Below are positions 33,844 to 42,902 of a stretch of DNA of 64,000 nucleotides, in pieces; the first letter of the stretch is position 1; the number at the start of each line of letters is the position of its first letter. Source of the stretch: Rufibacter latericius (GTDB taxonomy: Bacteria; Bacteroidota; Bacteroidia; Cytophagales; Hymenobacteraceae). The stretch lies in contig NZ_RJJD01000004.1 in assembly GCF_003721515.1 (NCBI RefSeq), positions 62,001 to 126,000 of the forward strand. The letters run 5' to 3'. The notes beneath the pieces are model-generated. The model was not told where the DNA came from, did not search any database, and saw nothing but the letters and a program-made list of their open reading frames with translations. The position numbers and the translations under genes are program-made.

Positions 33844-35325
33844 ATGCAGAGACTAGATTTAAAACAGTTTTTATCCCAGAAATTATCGCCGCAGCAGATA
33901 CAGTTCATCAAGTTGCTGCAGGTGCCTACCGCTGAACTGGAGGCCCGCATCAAAGAAGAACTGGAGGTGAATCCCGCTTTGGAAGAGGGAGATGCCGCTG
34001 ATGAGCCCGCGACCGATAACGACGATTCCAACAGTGATGCCGATGATGATTTCGACAACACCGAGGATGATTTTGCCGAAGACGAAGCCCGCCGCGACGA
34101 TGACGATGTGGACCTTGGCGATTATATCAACGATGACGAGGTTGCCGGCTATAAAATGCAGGGCGACGGCCCCGGCGATGAGGAAGACCGCGAAATGCCC
34201 ATTGCCTTCACCGGTTCCCTCACCGATGCCCTCATGGACCAACTGGGCTTCCTGAATCTGAACCCTAAGCAACTGGCTATCGGGGAGCAGCTCATCGGGT
34301 CGATTGACCAGGACGGCTACATCCGCCGCGAGTTGCAGGCCATCTCCAACGACTTGGCTTTCTCGCAGAACATAGACGCCAGCCCCGAGGAGATTGAAGA
34401 CGTACTGCGCCGCATCCAAGCATTTGATCCGCCAGGTATCGCTGCCCGTGACCTGCAGGAATGCCTTTTGTTGCAACTGGAGCGCCGCGATCCAGACGAT
34501 ATCACCGAAGTAGCCGAGCAGATCATCCACGACTGTTTTGACGAGTTCACCAAAAAGCACTACCCTAAAATACAGCAGAAACTGGAGCTTGAGGACTACG
34601 AGCTGAAAGCGGCCATTGACCTGATCCTGAAGCTGAACCCCAAGCCCGGCGGAACCGGCGGTGCCACGCGGGTGCAGTATGTGATCCCCGATTTCATCAT
34701 CACAAACGAAGACGGCCAATTACAGCTTTCCCTGAACGCCCGCAATGCCCCAGACCTGCGCATCTCCCGTTCCTACGCCGACATGTTCGATGCGTATGAC
34801 AAGAGCTCCAAGAAAGACAAGAAGCTGAAGGAGACGGTCACGTTCGTGAAGCAGAAACTAGATGCCGCCAAATGGTTCATAGATGCCATCAAACAGCGCC
34901 AGAACACGCTCCTACGCACCATGGAGGCCATACTGCGCCGCCAGTACGACTATTTCCTGGAAGGCGACGAAAGCAAGCTCCGGCCCATGATCCTGAAAGA
35001 CATCGCCGAGGACATAGGCATGGACATCTCCACCGTGAGCCGGGTAGCCAACAGTAAAAGCGTGCAGACTGAGTTCGGGATCATCCCACTGAAGTTCTTC
35101 TTCTCTGAAGGCATCGCCACCGACGCCGGCGAAGACGCCAGCAGCCGGGAGGTGAAAGCCATCCTGAAAGACATCATTGAGGCCGAGAACAAGCGCAAGC
35201 CCTTATCTGATGATAAGATTGAGAAGATGCTCAACGAGAAAGGCTACAACATCGCCCGCCGTACGGTGGCCAAATACCGCGAGCAACTGAACATTCCCGT
35301 GGCTCGTTTGCGCAAAGAACTGTAG
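33844..35325 (+). CDS. rpoN: RNA polymerase sigma-54 factor
   Basis: About 493 residues from ATG 33844. Region I (1-50) carries the glutamine/leucine-rich activator-interaction sequence LKQFLSQKLSPQQIQFIKLLQ. Region II (about 50-110) is an unusually long acidic linker, dominated by Asp and Glu. Region III holds the core-binding domain, the helix-turn-helix (IAEDIGMDISTVSRVANSK) and the RpoN box ARRTVAKYRE near the C-terminus that reads the -24 element. No enhancer-binding activator is in the window. An in-frame GTG at 33820 sits after the promoter but would add an unnatural N-terminus. Confidence 0.95.
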   Translation: MQRLDLKQFLSQKLSPQQIQFIKLLQVPTAELEARIKEELEVNPALEEGDAADEPATDNDDSNSDADDDFDNTEDDFAEDEARRDDDDVDLGDYINDDEVAGYKMQGDGPGDEEDREMPIAFTGSLTDALMDQLGFLNLNPKQLAIGEQLIGSIDQDGYIRRELQAISNDLAFSQNIDASPEEIEDVLRRIQAFDPPGIAARDLQECLLLQLERRDPDDITEVAEQIIHDCFDEFTKKHYPKIQQKLELEDYELKAAIDLILKLNPKPGGTGGATRVQYVIPDFIITNEDGQLQLSLNARNAPDLRISRSYADMFDAYDKSSKKDKKLKETVTFVKQKLDAAKWFIDAIKQRQNTLLRTMEAILRRQYDYFLEGDESKLRPMILKDIAEDIGMDISTVSRVANSKSVQTEFGIIPLKFFFSEGIATDAGEDASSREVKAILKDIIEAENKRKPLSDDKIEKMLNEKGYNIARRTVAKYREQLNIPVARLRKEL

Positions 35326-35330
35326 GAGGG

Positions 35331-35466
35331 CTAGCCTCCAATTAGAAATTATGAAGTAGAAATTAGAAATGAGGTTTATAGTGTCAGGTTTAAAGGGAAT
35401 ACAACACCAGGGGTAAGTTTAACACCTACCCAATTCCTAATTTTTAATTTCTAATTCCTAATTACA
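35331..35466. repeat. AT-rich inverted and direct repeats
   Basis: AATTAGAAATTA-like words at 35339-35370 and their complement (AATTTCTAATTCCTAATTA) at 35448-35464 could pair across the gap. The same kind of sequence lies at 59580-59665. Confidence 0.5.
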
Positions 35467-35468
35467 AA

Positions 35469-36089
35469 GTGAATCCCCGCCTCGCAACGGTGCTTTCGGT
35501 GCTATTCCATCCGTTGTTACTTCCTACGTACCTGTTCAGTCTTCTGCTGTATTATTTGCCGCCTGAGGTTTTCTCGTATCCGCCTGAAGGCCGGCGGCTG
35601 ATTTTGCTGCTGGTGTTCATCCTTACGTTTCTGTTACCTGTGTTGGGAACTTTGCTTTTGCAGCAGGCCGGCTTGGTTACCTCCATCACCTTAGATGCCC
35701 GCTCTGATCGGCGGTGGCCGCTGCTTTTGTCGGCTACCTGCTACACGGTGCTTACGGTGGTGTTCTACCGGATCTCCTTCTTTGACAGTCTGTTTTTTCT
35801 CATGATGGGGGTGATCACGGCCTCCATCTACCTTACGCTCATCATCAACCAGTTCTGGAAAATAAGTGCGCACAGCATCGGGTTAGGCGGTGCGCTGGGA
35901 ATTCTGGTGCTGCTGCACGGCTGGCTGCCCGAAGCTTACCTGCTGTACCCGGTAGCCTTCGGATGCATTATCTGCGGAGCGGTCATTTCGGCCAGGTTGG
36001 CTCTTGGAGCGCATACCTCTAAACAGGTCTATGCTGGGTTTGCTTTGGGATTTCTGCTGGGCATCTGCCTCTGGGGAACTTCGTTTTAG
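35469..36089 (+). CDS. PAP2-like integral membrane protein
   Basis: 206 residues from a GTG start, with about six membrane helices. The spacing of conserved residues resembles PAP2 phosphatases: DARSDRRWPL (basic residues, motif 1), KISAHSIGLGG (Ser-x-His, motif 2) and SARLALGAHTSKQVYAGFALG (Arg and His, motif 3). This suggests a membrane lipid-phosphate phosphatase or a degenerate relative, but I rate it as family-level only. It follows rpoN across an AT-rich gap. Its stop codon is provided by a copy of the dispersed palindrome. Confidence 0.75.
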   Translation: MNPRLATVLSVLFHPLLLPTYLFSLLLYYLPPEVFSYPPEGRRLILLLVFILTFLLPVLGTLLLQQAGLVTSITLDARSDRRWPLLLSATCYTVLTVVFYRISFFDSLFFLMMGVITASIYLTLIINQFWKISAHSIGLGGALGILVLLHGWLPEAYLLYPVAFGCIICGAVISARLALGAHTSKQVYAGFALGFLLGICLWGTSF

Positions 36090-36119
36090 AGGTGTTTTAG
36101 GCAAAAAGGCCCCAAAACC
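36082..36119 (+). repeat. Dispersed palindromic element overlapping a stop codon
   Basis: CGTTTTAGAGGTG, TTTTAGGCAAAAA, GGCCCCAAAACC. The TAG at 36087-36089 within its left arm ends the PAP2-like gene. Confidence 0.6.
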
Positions 36120-36212
36120 ATCGAATTTCCCTCGGCCAATCAAAAGGAAATACCTCACATTCCCGAGCCCAGAAGTAAAGTCACGAACTTTCTTTTAGCC
36201 TGACGTGCCAAA

Positions 36213-36252
36213 GCATTTTAAGCCTGTTTTCCTGGAAATGGCCGGAAAGCAG
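36213..36252 (+). repeat. Dispersed palindromic element
   Basis: GCATTTTAAGCCTG, TTTTCCTGGAAA, TGGCCGGAAAGC; 94 bases from the previous copy. Confidence 0.55.
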
Positions 36253-36364
36253 GCAATTGGTTCTTACTGGCATGGAGTGCAAGGATAGCAGCAACAGGAA
36301 CTCATGGTTGTGATTCAGAAGGCTTTTGCGGATATTGTAGAAGAATTATCGGATTACCTTTCTC

Positions 36365-36973
36365 ATGCGTTTTAAGTCTTTCGTCTTTTCTGTTTTCCTC
36401 TGCTTTTTAGGGTTGGTTTTTACTGATGGTATCGCGCAGGTTGGCAAGACAGAAGCCCAAGTGGTGCAGAGTTTTATGCGCTATCTGGCTTCCCAGACCG
36501 GCCGCCACAACCGGGTAGACCAGAAAATCGTGCCCTGGAAAGTGTCTGAGGTGTATGTGAATGACTCGCTTTGGGCCAAGGTCAACCTATCGGATGACAG
36601 CCGTATTGCTGCCCGGCAAGGGTTGTACGGGGCGGGTCCGCAGCTCAAGATGGATTACCGCCTCACCCGGCAGGATTTCCTGCAGATCAAAGGCCAGATC
36701 AGAAAGCAGGAGAAAACCGAATGGACCTCGGCCGATTTCCCTGAGAACATCATGGTGCTGGAGCAACTGGGGCTGGCGCCTGCTACCTACTATGCCTATT
36801 CTTACCCGTTGGTGCTGCTTTCCAAAAAACTGGTGCTGGTAAAAAAGTACTACCACGCCGACAAGGTCTTCAATAGGTGGTCTTGCCTGGAGGTTTATCG
36901 CATTACCAAAACCGGTAAATACCAGCTGGAGAACTGCTACCAACGCACCCAAGGGTATACCCCGGCCGGATAA
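36365..36973 (+). CDS. Secreted protein of unknown function
   Basis: 202 residues with a signal peptide (about 1-25, ending GIAQ). The mature part has no membrane helix and no motif I can name; SFMRYLASQTGRHNRVDQKIVPWKV at the start and the aromatic-rich C-terminal half (YYAYSYPLVLLSKKLVLVKKYYHADKVFNRWSCLEVYRI) suggest a beta-rich fold. The single cysteine pair (WSCLE and ENCYQR) could form a disulfide. Its ATG follows a -7-like TACCTTTC (36355-36362) by two bases. Confidence 0.65.
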   Translation: MRFKSFVFSVFLCFLGLVFTDGIAQVGKTEAQVVQSFMRYLASQTGRHNRVDQKIVPWKVSEVYVNDSLWAKVNLSDDSRIAARQGLYGAGPQLKMDYRLTRQDFLQIKGQIRKQEKTEWTSADFPENIMVLEQLGLAPATYYAYSYPLVLLSKKLVLVKKYYHADKVFNRWSCLEVYRITKTGKYQLENCYQRTQGYTPAG

Positions 36974-37088
36974 ACGGTTCGCCTATTGCTTTCAGGAACA
37001 GGTTTTTACCAGTGGGTTGGTTTATCATAGCTCCTTCCCTATATTTACCCCACACATCCTCTTACATCAAGCCAACAAACCCTCTTCA

Positions 37089-38645
37089 ATGAACAAAGCT
37101 TTCAAACTAGCCTTAGGTGCCGCTTTTCTGGCGATGCCCGCTTTTGCCCAACAAGTAGAACCGCTGGATGCGGCAGTGGTAGAGAAAATCCGCCAGGAAG
37201 GATTGAAGAACTCCCAGGTAATGGACATCGCCTTTTACCTCACCGATGTGAACGGCCCGCGCCTCTCTGGTTCTACCGGTCTTGCCAAAGCCAACCAGTG
37301 GACCAAAGACAAACTGACTTCCTGGGGACTGAAAAACGCTGTCATTGAACCATGGGGCACGTTCGGCAAAGGTTGGGATGTGGAAAAATCATACCTGGCG
37401 CTCACCAAGCCCTATTACCAACCCATGATCGGTTCGCCGAAAGCCTGGACTCCCGGCACCAACGGCCCGGTGAAAGCGCAGGTGATGCTGGTGAAGGCCT
37501 CCAAAGAAGAAGATCTGGCGCAGTACGCCGGTAAACTGAAAGGCAAAGTAGTGATGATGGAGGTGACCAACCCAATCAAAACCACCTTCTCGCCCGATGC
37601 CAACCGCTACACCGACGAGCAACTCCAGAAGATGGCTGAGCCCGTGCAATCAACTGCCGGTCGCACGCCCATGACCGATGCCCAGCGAGCCACCATGCAG
37701 GCCCGCCGCGCCTTGATGGCCAAGATGAGCGAGATGTTCCTGCAGGAAGGTGCAGTAGCCATGTTCAGCGGCCGCAGCGGCTCGCACGGTACGTACTTCA
37801 CCAGCAACGGCGCCTCATACGCCTCAGATGCCAAACCGGTGTTGCCGGAATTTGAGATGGCCCAGGAAGATTTGGCCCGCATGAGCCGCCTGCTGGCTGC
37901 CGGTATTCCAGTGGAAGTGGAACTGGAAAGCAAAACCCGTTTCCTCACCGATGATCCGCAGGGCTACAACGTGATCGCCGAGATTCCGGGCACCGACAAA
38001 AAGCTGAAGTCTGAGGTTGTGATGTTGGGAGGCCACATTGATTCCTGGCACGCCGCCACCGGCGCTACGGACAATGCCGCCGGCGTGGCCGTGATGATGG
38101 AAGCCGTACGCATTATCAAAGCCCTGAACCTGCAACCAAAACGCACCATCCGGATTGCCCTTTGGGGCGGCGAGGAGCAAGGTTTGCATGGCTCGCGCGG
38201 ATACGCCAAAAAGCACTTGGGTGACCCGGCTACCATGAAACTTTTGCCTGAGCACACTAAAATCGCGGCGTACTACAACCTGGACAACGGTTCCGGCAAG
38301 ATCAGAGGAATCTACACGCAAGGAAACGAGGCCGTGGCTCCGCTGTTCAAAGAGTGGCTGAAACCCTTCAATGACCTGGGAGCTACTACCGTGACAAACC
38401 GCAACACCGGCGGCACCGACCACCTTTCCTTCGATGGTTTGGGTCTGCCCGGTTTCCAGTTCATTCAGGACGAGTTGGAGTACAACACCCGTACCCACCA
38501 CACCAACATGGACACCTATGACCGTCTGCAAGCCGATGACCTGAAGCAAGCCTCTGTGATTGTGGCTTCGTTTGTGTACCAATCTGCCATCCGGAAAGAC
38601 AAACTGCCCCGCAAGGCACTTCCGGCCGTGAAGCCGCAGTCATAA
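37089..38645 (+). CDS. Secreted M28 family zinc metallopeptidase
   Basis: About 518 residues from ATG 37089 (signal peptide 1-20 ending AFAQ). Exopeptidase of the M28 group. A PA-type insertion (about 130-275) precedes the catalytic domain, whose zinc ligands and catalytic residues are in GGHIDSWHAATGATDNAAGVA (His, Asp, Asp) and WGGEEQGLHGSRGYA (Glu-Glu). The later GGTDHLSFDG contributes the last His. Probably cleaves N-terminal amino acids or dipeptides from peptides taken up by the cell. A TATATTTA box at 37040-37047 lies upstream of the ATG and rules out the TTG at 37017. Confidence 0.92.
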   Translation: MNKAFKLALGAAFLAMPAFAQQVEPLDAAVVEKIRQEGLKNSQVMDIAFYLTDVNGPRLSGSTGLAKANQWTKDKLTSWGLKNAVIEPWGTFGKGWDVEKSYLALTKPYYQPMIGSPKAWTPGTNGPVKAQVMLVKASKEEDLAQYAGKLKGKVVMMEVTNPIKTTFSPDANRYTDEQLQKMAEPVQSTAGRTPMTDAQRATMQARRALMAKMSEMFLQEGAVAMFSGRSGSHGTYFTSNGASYASDAKPVLPEFEMAQEDLARMSRLLAAGIPVEVELESKTRFLTDDPQGYNVIAEIPGTDKKLKSEVVMLGGHIDSWHAATGATDNAAGVAVMMEAVRIIKALNLQPKRTIRIALWGGEEQGLHGSRGYAKKHLGDPATMKLLPEHTKIAAYYNLDNGSGKIRGIYTQGNEAVAPLFKEWLKPFNDLGATTVTNRNTGGTDHLSFDGLGLPGFQFIQDELEYNTRTHHTNMDTYDRLQADDLKQASVIVASFVYQSAIRKDKLPRKALPAVKPQS

Positions 38646-38702
38646 CCGATACTAAATAATAAATAGTACGGCCTTTTCCTGGTAATCCGGGGAAAGGCTG
38701 TT

Positions 38703-38742
38703 CTGTTTATAGGCCATTTTAAGGAAAACATACGCAAAGCAC
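38703..38742 (+). repeat. Dispersed palindromic element after the M28 gene
   Basis: CTGTTTATAGGCC, ATTTTAAGGAAAA, CATACGCAAAGC; a degraded copy. A short G/C stem at 38671-38698 next to it may terminate the M28 transcript. Confidence 0.45.
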
Positions 38743-38800
38743 ATAGGGCAAATTTCACTGATTTTCTGTAAAATAGGACTTCCAATAACCCGCGGGCAAA

Positions 38801-40450
38801 ATGAAGAAATGGTGGCTTTCCTTCTTGTCAGGGATTTTTGCCCTGGTTTCCTTTCATTGCCTAGGGCAGGCTGGGGCGGTAAACAACATCGTGCCCAAAC
38901 CGGTTTCTTTCACCGCCACCGGCGAACGGCCCGTCCTCCTCAACAAACACACCGTCATCCTCGCCGATGCTCCCTACAAAGCGCAGGCCGAATATCTGCA
39001 GGGCCTTCTGCTGGATCAATGTGACCTGGGCTTGGCCATTGGGAAGCCAGACGCTAAACCGGGTAAACACAGCAAGATCCAGTTGATGCACGACACCATT
39101 GAGGCCAATCGCCCGGAGATGTACTGGCTGGAATCGGGTGGTCCGGTGATCAGGATCAAGGCGAGGGACGTGGCGGGCATGGTGCACGGCATCCAGACGT
39201 TACTGCAATTGTTGCCGCTGGGCAAAACCAAAGAGGTGCCGTTCCCTACGGTAGAGATCAAGGATTTCCCGAGGTTTGCTTACCGCGGCATGCACCTGGA
39301 CGTGAGCCGGCACATCTTTCCGGTCAGTTTCCTCAAAAAGTACTTGGATTACCTGGCTTTCCATAAGTTCAACACCTTTCACTGGCACCTCACCGATGAC
39401 CAGGGTTGGCGCCTGGAAATCAAAAGCTACCCCAAACTCACGCAAGTGGGTGCCTGGCGCAACTCCACCCTCATCGGGCATTTCAAAGACGTGCCGGCGC
39501 GCTATGACTCCACCCGGTACGGCGGCTTTTACACCCAGGACCAGGTTCGGGAAATCATTCAGTACGCGGCTGTGAGGGGCATCAATGTGATTCCGGAGAT
39601 CGATATTCCGGGGCACAGCCGCGCGATTATTGCCTCTTATCCAGAATTCAGCACTAAACCAGACTCGGCCTGGCAGGTAGCCAATACCTGGGGCATGTAC
39701 AACCGGCAGAACAACGTGCTGGCGCCTAATGCCGCTACCTTTCAGTTCCTGGAAACCGTCTTCCAGGAAGTGGCAGATCTGTTCCCCTCAGAATACATTC
39801 ACATAGGCGGCGATGAGTGCAGCAAAATCTGGTGGAAAGCCAGCCCCAGTACGCAGGCGTTCATGAAGGCCAACGGACTCAAAGACGAGAAAGAGCTGCA
39901 GACCTATTTCATACAACAGGTGGCGGGTTATCTGGCGAAAAAGAACAAGAAAGTCATTGGCTGGCACGAGATCCTGGAAGGGGAACTGGACACCACGGCG
40001 GTGATTATGAACTGGGGCGGGGCGAAGGAAGGCATAGCGGCGGCCCAGCGGCGGCACCCCGTGATCATGGCACCCGGCAAGCCGCTGTATTTTGACAATT
40101 ACCAGTCCAAAGACCCCAAAGACAGTCTGGCCATCCATGGGTACAATCCGCTGGATGCGGTGTACCAGTACAACCCGGTGCCGCAGGAGTTGCAGCAACT
40201 CAGGCTGGAGAAATACATTCTGGGTGCGCAAGCCAACGTCTGGACCGAATACATGGAAACCCCGGCCAAGGTGGAGTACATGGTGTTCCCGCGCATGACC
40301 GCCCTCAGCGAAGTGCTCTGGACCGATCCCCGGCAGAAGGACTTCGCTGATTTCAAGCGAAGGCTGAAAACCACCATTCTGCCCCGGTATTCCTTCTGGG
40401 GAAGTGCCTATTTCAAGGACTTCGAGCGCTGGACCCTGGCCGAAAAATAA
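38801..40450 (+). CDS. Beta-N-acetylhexosaminidase, GH20
   Basis: 549 residues. Signal peptide about 1-23, an N-terminal GH20b alpha/beta domain (about 25-155), then the GH20 barrel (about 160-510). The catalytic Asp-Glu pair is in HIGGDECSKIWW; RGMHLDVSRHIFP, NTFHWHLTDDQGWRLEI and PEIDIPGHSRA are strongly diagnostic. Removes terminal GlcNAc or GalNAc from glycans or chitin fragments by substrate-assisted catalysis, presumably in the periplasm. No glycan-uptake (SusCD) genes are beside it. Confidence 0.96.
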   Translation: MKKWWLSFLSGIFALVSFHCLGQAGAVNNIVPKPVSFTATGERPVLLNKHTVILADAPYKAQAEYLQGLLLDQCDLGLAIGKPDAKPGKHSKIQLMHDTIEANRPEMYWLESGGPVIRIKARDVAGMVHGIQTLLQLLPLGKTKEVPFPTVEIKDFPRFAYRGMHLDVSRHIFPVSFLKKYLDYLAFHKFNTFHWHLTDDQGWRLEIKSYPKLTQVGAWRNSTLIGHFKDVPARYDSTRYGGFYTQDQVREIIQYAAVRGINVIPEIDIPGHSRAIIASYPEFSTKPDSAWQVANTWGMYNRQNNVLAPNAATFQFLETVFQEVADLFPSEYIHIGGDECSKIWWKASPSTQAFMKANGLKDEKELQTYFIQQVAGYLAKKNKKVIGWHEILEGELDTTAVIMNWGGAKEGIAAAQRRHPVIMAPGKPLYFDNYQSKDPKDSLAIHGYNPLDAVYQYNPVPQELQQLRLEKYILGAQANVWTEYMETPAKVEYMVFPRMTALSEVLWTDPRQKDFADFKRRLKTTILPRYSFWGSAYFKDFERWTLAEK

Positions 40451-40491
40451 ATCAAGCAAAGGCGGGTTCTTTCGGTAGAAAAAGGCACTAT

Positions 40492-40532
40492 TCTGTTTCG
40501 GGCACCGTTTCAAAAAAGAGGCCTTAAACCGG
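40492..40532 (+). repeat. Dispersed palindromic element after the GH20 gene
   Basis: CTGTTTCGGGCACCG, TTTCAAAAAAG, AGGCCTTAAACCGG. Confidence 0.55.
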
Positions 40533-40592
40533 TAAAGGCTTGAGTACTGGGTACATCTTTGTATCTTTACTGATTACCTTTTGCTTTTACCA

Positions 40593-40778
40593 ATGACTTT
40601 ACGTTCGTCTGGCCTTTTGCTTAATTTCATGCTCACCATCTCTTTCCTTATTTTGATGTGGCGGCTGGAAGACCCCAATATCCTGGTGACCCTTGCCGCT
40701 TTCATCGGGTTCATGATGTTTGTGGTGATCAAAATCATCTTGGTGCTGCGAGACCGGAAAAGCAAAACCACTAAATAG
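40593..40778 (+). CDS. Small two-helix membrane protein
   Basis: 61 residues from ATG 40593. Two hydrophobic segments (about 7-21 and 27-48) and a positively charged C-terminus (RDRKSKTTK), suggesting an N-in/C-in topology. Family not recognised. It ends nine bases before the next gene, with which it is likely cotranscribed. Confidence 0.65.
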   Translation: MTLRSSGLLLNFMLTISFLILMWRLEDPNILVTLAAFIGFMMFVVIKIILVLRDRKSKTTK

Positions 40779-40787
40779 CGTTATCCT

Positions 40788-41258
40788 ATGGAATCCTTCT
40801 TCTTAAATCTTTCACCCACAAACCAGAACGGGGCTACGCTGGCCAAGCTGTATCTGTTTATGGCCGTGGTGTTTTTATTGCTGGGTGGTCTGGGCGTGTA
40901 CAGACATTACACCGCCGAAGAGGAAGTTGCCCTGAGTGTTTACTTCCTGCCTTTGCTGCAACTGGCACTGGCTACCTCGTACCTGGTAGTGGCCTGGCGC
41001 CGCCGCAAGCCCTCCGGAACCAGCTACGTGCAGGTCACCGAAGAGCATCTGGAGCTGAAACTTTCCCAAACCCAGAACCCGGTAACTTTACCCTGGAGCA
41101 CCATTAGTCTGCTGCGGGTGCAAACAGATAAATTGCTGTATCGGCTTACCTCGGGCCAAACCGGGCAGATTGAGTTTGACTCCATCCCCGAAGAGTACGA
41201 AGAAGCCGTGCGTGACGCCATCCGGCAGGCTGGCAAAAGCAAAGGGGTAAGCCTTTAG
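40788..41258 (+). CDS. Membrane protein with two helices and a PH-like soluble domain
   Basis: 156 residues. Two membrane helices (about 20-38 and 49-68) with the basic WRRRKP border, then a soluble C-terminal domain (about 75-150) with a beta-rich pattern (VQVTEEHLELKLSQ, VTLPWSTISLLRV) that resembles bacterial PH-like domains found in small membrane proteins. Function unknown. Ends at a strong terminator. Confidence 0.65.
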   Translation: MESFFLNLSPTNQNGATLAKLYLFMAVVFLLLGGLGVYRHYTAEEEVALSVYFLPLLQLALATSYLVVAWRRRKPSGTSYVQVTEEHLELKLSQTQNPVTLPWSTISLLRVQTDKLLYRLTSGQTGQIEFDSIPEEYEEAVRDAIRQAGKSKGVSL

Positions 41259-41288
41259 TCTTAAGCACGCAACGGTCTTCCATTACAG

Positions 41289-41338
41289 AAGGCGCTTTGG
41301 GCCTGTTTCTATGGAAACAGGCCCAAAGCGCCTTTTTT
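41289..41338 (+). terminator. Intrinsic terminator, perfect 21-bp hairpin
   Basis: Arms 41289-41309 and 41314-41334, loop of four, then a run of T. Shares the core TTTGGGCCTGTTTC / GAAACAGGCCCAAA with 27713-27758. Confidence 0.9.
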
Positions 41339-41531
41339 ATGACCTTGATTTTGGTATCAGATAAACAAGGGTAAGGAAGCCTCTTCCGATTTCGGGCTCT
41401 GTGTATTGTTTCTTCTTAGCAGGAATAACCAGCCTTTTGCACTTTACGGAGGCCATTGTTAACCCTACGCAGACAGGAACGTAAAAGAGTCTACGGTAAC
41501 TACCGTTTGCCATCAGTACAAGATCTAAACT

Positions 41532-42110
41532 ATGAAAAATTACACGTTCTACCTGCTTCTTGCAGCCTGCGTTTCCTTGGTTTCTGGTTGTGGCGGCTCA
41601 TCGTCTGATGCAACATCAGTAGATGCGGCCGGCAAACACAATGAAGAGCTGCTGGAAAGCACGGGCAAAGACGAGAAAGGGGGATGGTTTGTGGCTGAGG
41701 CGGCCAGTGGCGGTTTGTTTGAGGTGGAGTTAGGAAGGCTGGCCAGCAGCAAGGCCACCGATCCGAGGGTAAAGCAATTGGGGCAGCTGATGATGGACCA
41801 TCACACCCAAACCAATACCCAATTGAAACAAATCGCTGACCTGAAGAACCTCATGGTGCCCACCACCCTCGGCGAAGACCATCAGGAGGCCTACAACACC
41901 GTGATGAGCAGTTCTGGAGCTGCCTTTGACAAAGCCTACGTAGAGGCCTTGGTCAAAGACCACAAAGAGGCCATAGAGCAGTATGAAGAGATGTCTGAAG
42001 GGGGAAAAGACATGGAATTGAAAGCCTTTGCCGGAAAAAGCCTGCCCACCCTACGGGCCCACCTGGAGCAGGTAGAGCAATTGGAAGAAGAACTCAATGC
42101 CAGGCAGTAG
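41532..42110 (+). CDS. DUF4142 lipoprotein (array member 1)
   Basis: 192 residues. Lipoprotein signal with lipobox VSGC (Cys about 20), short Ser/Asp linker, then one DUF4142 domain (about 48-190). This is a ferritin-like four-helix bundle family seen in many bacterial envelopes: the AEAASGGLFEVELGRLA, MMDHHTQTNTQL and KDHKEAIEQYEE helices are visible, with the DHH pair that resembles a metal site. Function not established. First of four paralogues in the same direction, separated by 71-270 bases. Confidence 0.88.
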   Translation: MKNYTFYLLLAACVSLVSGCGGSSSDATSVDAAGKHNEELLESTGKDEKGGWFVAEAASGGLFEVELGRLASSKATDPRVKQLGQLMMDHHTQTNTQLKQIADLKNLMVPTTLGEDHQEAYNTVMSSSGAAFDKAYVEALVKDHKEAIEQYEEMSEGGKDMELKAFAGKSLPTLRAHLEQVEQLEEELNARQ

Positions 42111-42181
42111 ATTCCCAGTGTAAAGGGTAAAAGATAAAGCAGGCTTGGGCAGGAGAAGATGGATGCCAAAAAGGAAGAACC

Positions 42182-42847
42182 ATGAAAAAAATACTTTACG
42201 TAACGGCGGCTCTGGCCGTAGTGGCGGGAACGGCCTGTAGCCGGATAGACGCCAATACCTCAAACAACGTACCCACCACAGATGCTTACGAATCAACCGT
42301 AACCTCTACCAACAGCGCTACCGGAACCGTGGGCACCTCAGCGGATGCCTATGTGGCGCCTGGAACCACTAGCACGGTAGCCGGCACCGGTACCATGCGC
42401 TACGGAACCCGCGCCATCACCGAGGCTACCTTCCTCACCGAAGCAGCCAGCAGCAGCATGATGGAGGTACAGTTGGGTAAGTTGGCCCTGGAACGGAGCG
42501 CCAACTCAGAGGTTAAGAAATTTGCCCAGACCCTGGTAGACCATCATACCAAAGCCGGCCAGGAAATCACCACCATTGCCTCCGGCATGAACCTGACTCT
42601 ACCCTCGGCTTTACTGCCCATGCACCAGGAACTGGTAGACCAACTCTCCAAATTAACCGGTAGCGCCTTTGACGAAAAGTACCTGGACAAAATAGAGGAT
42701 GTGCACGAAAGCGATATCGCCTTGTATGATGTGGTAAGTAATGCCGCCCCTACCACCACCGTCAAAGCATTCGCCATCAGAACGCTTCCGGTCCTGCGCA
42801 TCCATGAGCACCAAGCCGATGAGTTGGAATCGAAAGTGAACAAATAA
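42182..42847 (+). CDS. DUF4142 lipoprotein (array member 2)
   Basis: 221 residues with lipobox AGTAC (Cys about 19), a Thr/Ser-rich linker (about 20-80), and a DUF4142 domain (about 85-220) with TEAASSSMMEVQLGKLALE, LVDHHTKAGQEI and EDVHESDIALYDVV. The linker of low complexity holds the domain away from the membrane. Own terminator downstream. Confidence 0.88.
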   Translation: MKKILYVTAALAVVAGTACSRIDANTSNNVPTTDAYESTVTSTNSATGTVGTSADAYVAPGTTSTVAGTGTMRYGTRAITEATFLTEAASSSMMEVQLGKLALERSANSEVKKFAQTLVDHHTKAGQEITTIASGMNLTLPSALLPMHQELVDQLSKLTGSAFDEKYLDKIEDVHESDIALYDVVSNAAPTTTVKAFAIRTLPVLRIHEHQADELESKVNK

Positions 42848-42858
42848 AAAATAAGCCC

Positions 42859-42902
42859 TTTACAACAGAAAAGCCTGCTCTTGCAGGCTTTTCTGTTGTA
42901 AA
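42859..42902 (+). terminator. Terminator after DUF4142 member 2
   Basis: Perfect 20-bp stem (42859-42878 and 42883-42902) around a four-base loop. Confidence 0.85.
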
